Shown one piece after another: positions 62,379 to 64,000 of a stretch of DNA of 64,000 nucleotides (the stretch's first letter is position 1; every line of letters begins with the position of its first letter). A program made the position numbers and the translations under genes. Under the pieces are notes generated by a model. That model saw nothing but the letters and a program-made list of their open reading frames with translations, did not search any database and was not told the origin of the DNA. Source of the stretch: Actinacidiphila bryophytorum (GTDB lineage Bacteria; Actinomycetota; Actinomycetes; Streptomycetales; Streptomycetaceae); contig NZ_JAFFIX010000016.1 in the NCBI RefSeq assembly GCF_016916835.1, positions 62,001 to 126,000 of the forward strand, read 5' to 3'.

Positions 62379-64000
62379 ATGCGGCTGCGCGCGCTCCTCG
62401 ACACCGAAGCTCTCGGCCTGCGGCTGCTCGGCGGGGAGGCGGAGCTGGACCGCGCCGTCCGCGGGGTGATGACCACCGACCTGCGCGACCCCAGCCGCTA
62501 CCTCGCCGGCGGCGAACTGGTGCTGACCGGCCTGGCCTGGCGGCGTACCGCGGCCGACAGCGACGACTTCGTCCGCATCCTGGCCGGCGCGGGGGTCGCC
62601 GGGCTCGCGGCGGGCGAGGCGGAGCTGAGCGCCATCCCCGACGACCTGGTCCACGCCTGCGCACGGCACCGGCTGCCGCTGTTCGCCGTCGACGAGCGGG
62701 TCGCCTTCGCCGACATCACCGAATACGTCGTCCGGCAGGTCTCCGGCGAGCGGGCCGGCGACCTTGCGGCGGTCGTCGAACGGCACCGGCGGCTGATGTC
62801 CTCGGGGCCCGCGGGCGGCGGCCCCGACGCGGTCCTCGACCTGCTCGGCAGCGACCTGGACCTGCGGGCCTGGGTGCTGTCGTCCACCGGCCGGGAGATC
62901 GGCGGCGCGGGCCACCCGCTGCCCGCCCCCGTACGCGCCGAGCTGGCCGGCGCCCAGCAGGCCGCCGCCCGCACCGCCCGCCCCGGCCCCTACCGCGTCG
63001 GGGTCCAGGGGCGTACGTACTCGCTGTTCCCGGTACGCGCCGGCGCCGGCGGGGCCGACGTGCGCTCCCGGGTGCTGTCCGACTGGTTCCTGGCCGTCGA
63101 GGCCGACGCCGGGGAGTGGCCGGCCGAACGCCTCGACCTGCTGCAGGGCGTCACCCAGCTCATCGCCGTCGAACGCGACCGCAGGGACGCCGCACGCGCC
63201 GTCCGGCGGCGGCTGGCCGGCGAGATCTTCGACCTCGTCAGGGGCGCCGCCGCCCCCGCCGAGATCGGCGCCCGGCTGCGTGCGGCAGCCCCTGTACTGG
63301 TGCCCGGCACCGGCGGCGAACCGCACTGGCAGATCGTCATCGCCAAGGTCGACTGGGCCGGCGGTGAGGTGCCCGCGGGACCCGCGGCGCAGGCCCTGCT
63401 CGAAGAGGTGCTCGCAGGCCAGGCCGCGCAGGGCGCCGACGGGGCCGACCGGATCGCCGTCGCCCACGCCGAGGACAAGGCCATGGCCCTGGTGCCGCTC
63501 ACCGGCGGCACCCCCGGTGCGGGACCCGCCCCCGGCATGACCGGGGCCGCCCCCGAACCCCTGCACGCCGAAACACTCCTCGGGCTGCTGCGCGGCCCCC
63601 TCACCCGGGGCCTGGGCGACGACGGCCGGCTCACCATCGGCGTCAGCGCCGCCGTCCACTCCCCCGAGGGCCTGCGCGGCGCCCTGGAGGAGGCCAGGCA
63701 CGCCCGCAGGGTCGCCGCCGCCCGCCCGGGGCGGGTCTGCGTCGCCGGCCACGAGGAGCTGGCCTCGCACGTCCTGCTGCTGCCCTTCGTGCCCGACGAC
63801 GTCCGCCGCGCCTTCACCGCCCGCCTGCTGGACCCGCTGCGCGCCTACGACCGCAGGCACCGCTCCGAGCTGATCCCCACCCTGGAGGCCTTCCTCGACT
63901 GCGACGGGTCCTGGACCAGGTGCGCCGGCCGGCTGCACCTGCACGTCAACACCCTGCGGTACCGGATCAGCAGGATCGAGCAGCTGACCGGCCGCGACCT
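62379..64000 (+). CDS. PucR-family purine catabolism activator, partial (C-terminus beyond window)
   Basis: At least 540 residues are seen. The N-terminus (RALLDTEALGLRLLGGEAELDRAVRGVMTTDLRDPSRYL) is the PucR purine-catabolism domain; a central GGDEF-like/linker region follows. The visible end LHLHVNTLRYRISRIEQLTG is the start of the PucR C-terminal HTH, so only about 20-40 residues are missing. ATG 62379 has AAGG eight bases upstream; in-frame ATG 62352 is possible. It is divergent from the xdh operon and probably its activator. Confidence 0.92.
   Translation, partial: MRLRALLDTEALGLRLLGGEAELDRAVRGVMTTDLRDPSRYLAGGELVLTGLAWRRTAADSDDFVRILAGAGVAGLAAGEAELSAIPDDLVHACARHRLPLFAVDERVAFADITEYVVRQVSGERAGDLAAVVERHRRLMSSGPAGGGPDAVLDLLGSDLDLRAWVLSSTGREIGGAGHPLPAPVRAELAGAQQAAARTARPGPYRVGVQGRTYSLFPVRAGAGGADVRSRVLSDWFLAVEADAGEWPAERLDLLQGVTQLIAVERDRRDAARAVRRRLAGEIFDLVRGAAAPAEIGARLRAAAPVLVPGTGGEPHWQIVIAKVDWAGGEVPAGPAAQALLEEVLAGQAAQGADGADRIAVAHAEDKAMALVPLTGGTPGAGPAPGMTGAAPEPLHAETLLGLLRGPLTRGLGDDGRLTIGVSAAVHSPEGLRGALEEARHARRVAAARPGRVCVAGHEELASHVLLLPFVPDDVRRAFTARLLDPLRAYDRRHRSELIPTLEAFLDCDGSWTRCAGRLHLHVNTLRYRISRIEQLTGRD

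Overview
The window comes from a high-GC actinomycete, almost certainly Streptomyces or a close relative such as Streptacidiphilus, Actinacidiphila or Kitasatospora. The evidence is GC-rich codon use, many GTG starts, four-base ATGA/GTGA gene overlaps, a SARP regulator carrying a TTA codon, a das-like amino-sugar locus and an SAV_915-type protein. I recognised 47 protein genes; the first and last run off the window. I saw no rRNA, tRNA or CRISPR array.

Most of the two flanks is purine catabolism and glyoxylate use. At 2.2-8.7 kb lie a MobA-like nucleotidyltransferase, malate synthase aceB, and a minus-strand operon that turns (8-oxo)guanine and urate into allantoin (deaminase, uricase, uraH, uraD, a small HTH regulator and a DUF77-like protein). 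At 28-33 kb are hyi, glxR and gcl, which convert glyoxylate to glycerate. At 55.6-64 kb are XdhC, an NCS2 purine permease, the three xanthine dehydrogenase subunits and a divergent PucR activator. No allantoinase or allantoicase is in the window. The aceB, hyi and gcl promoters share a pair of TTCC-N7-GGAA operators with centres exactly 21 bp apart, with the likely -10 box in or next to the gap between them, which suggests one common repressor (probably AllR-like).

Between the uricase operon and hyi sits the most unusual part, a RiPP cluster at 10.2-27.5 kb. A 61-residue precursor on the plus strand ends in a core of almost only Ser, Thr and Cys. It faces a tight minus-strand operon: SARP regulator, ThiF-like leader-binding protein, YcaO, SagB-type dehydrogenase, LanB-type glutamylating dehydratase, SpaB_C-type eliminase, an RRE-M50 protease-ABC ATPase fusion, an ABC-2 permease and a second YcaO. 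This is the enzyme set for azoles plus dehydroamino acids. Only one SpaB_C protein is present, so a linear, goadsporin-like dehydroazole peptide is more likely than a pyridine-centred thiopeptide. Both YcaO proteins carry low-complexity insertions with recent internal duplications.

From 33 to 55 kb come two acyl-CoA ligases, a GAF-LuxR regulator, a LysE exporter, an MFS exporter, a TetR/FAD-monooxygenase pair with four operators, and a GntR-controlled amino-sugar locus (binding lipoprotein, two permeases, GH20). These are followed by a CBM-GH16 secreted glucanase, a membrane-spanning ECF sigma factor fused to an outer GH128-like domain, an AlkZ-like protein and a truncated DUF4132 protein. 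Gene-free stretches of 300-600 bases are filled with related non-coding repeats: a 181-bp MITE, two copies of a 219-bp inverted-repeat element, a rearranged relative, and a nested palindrome.
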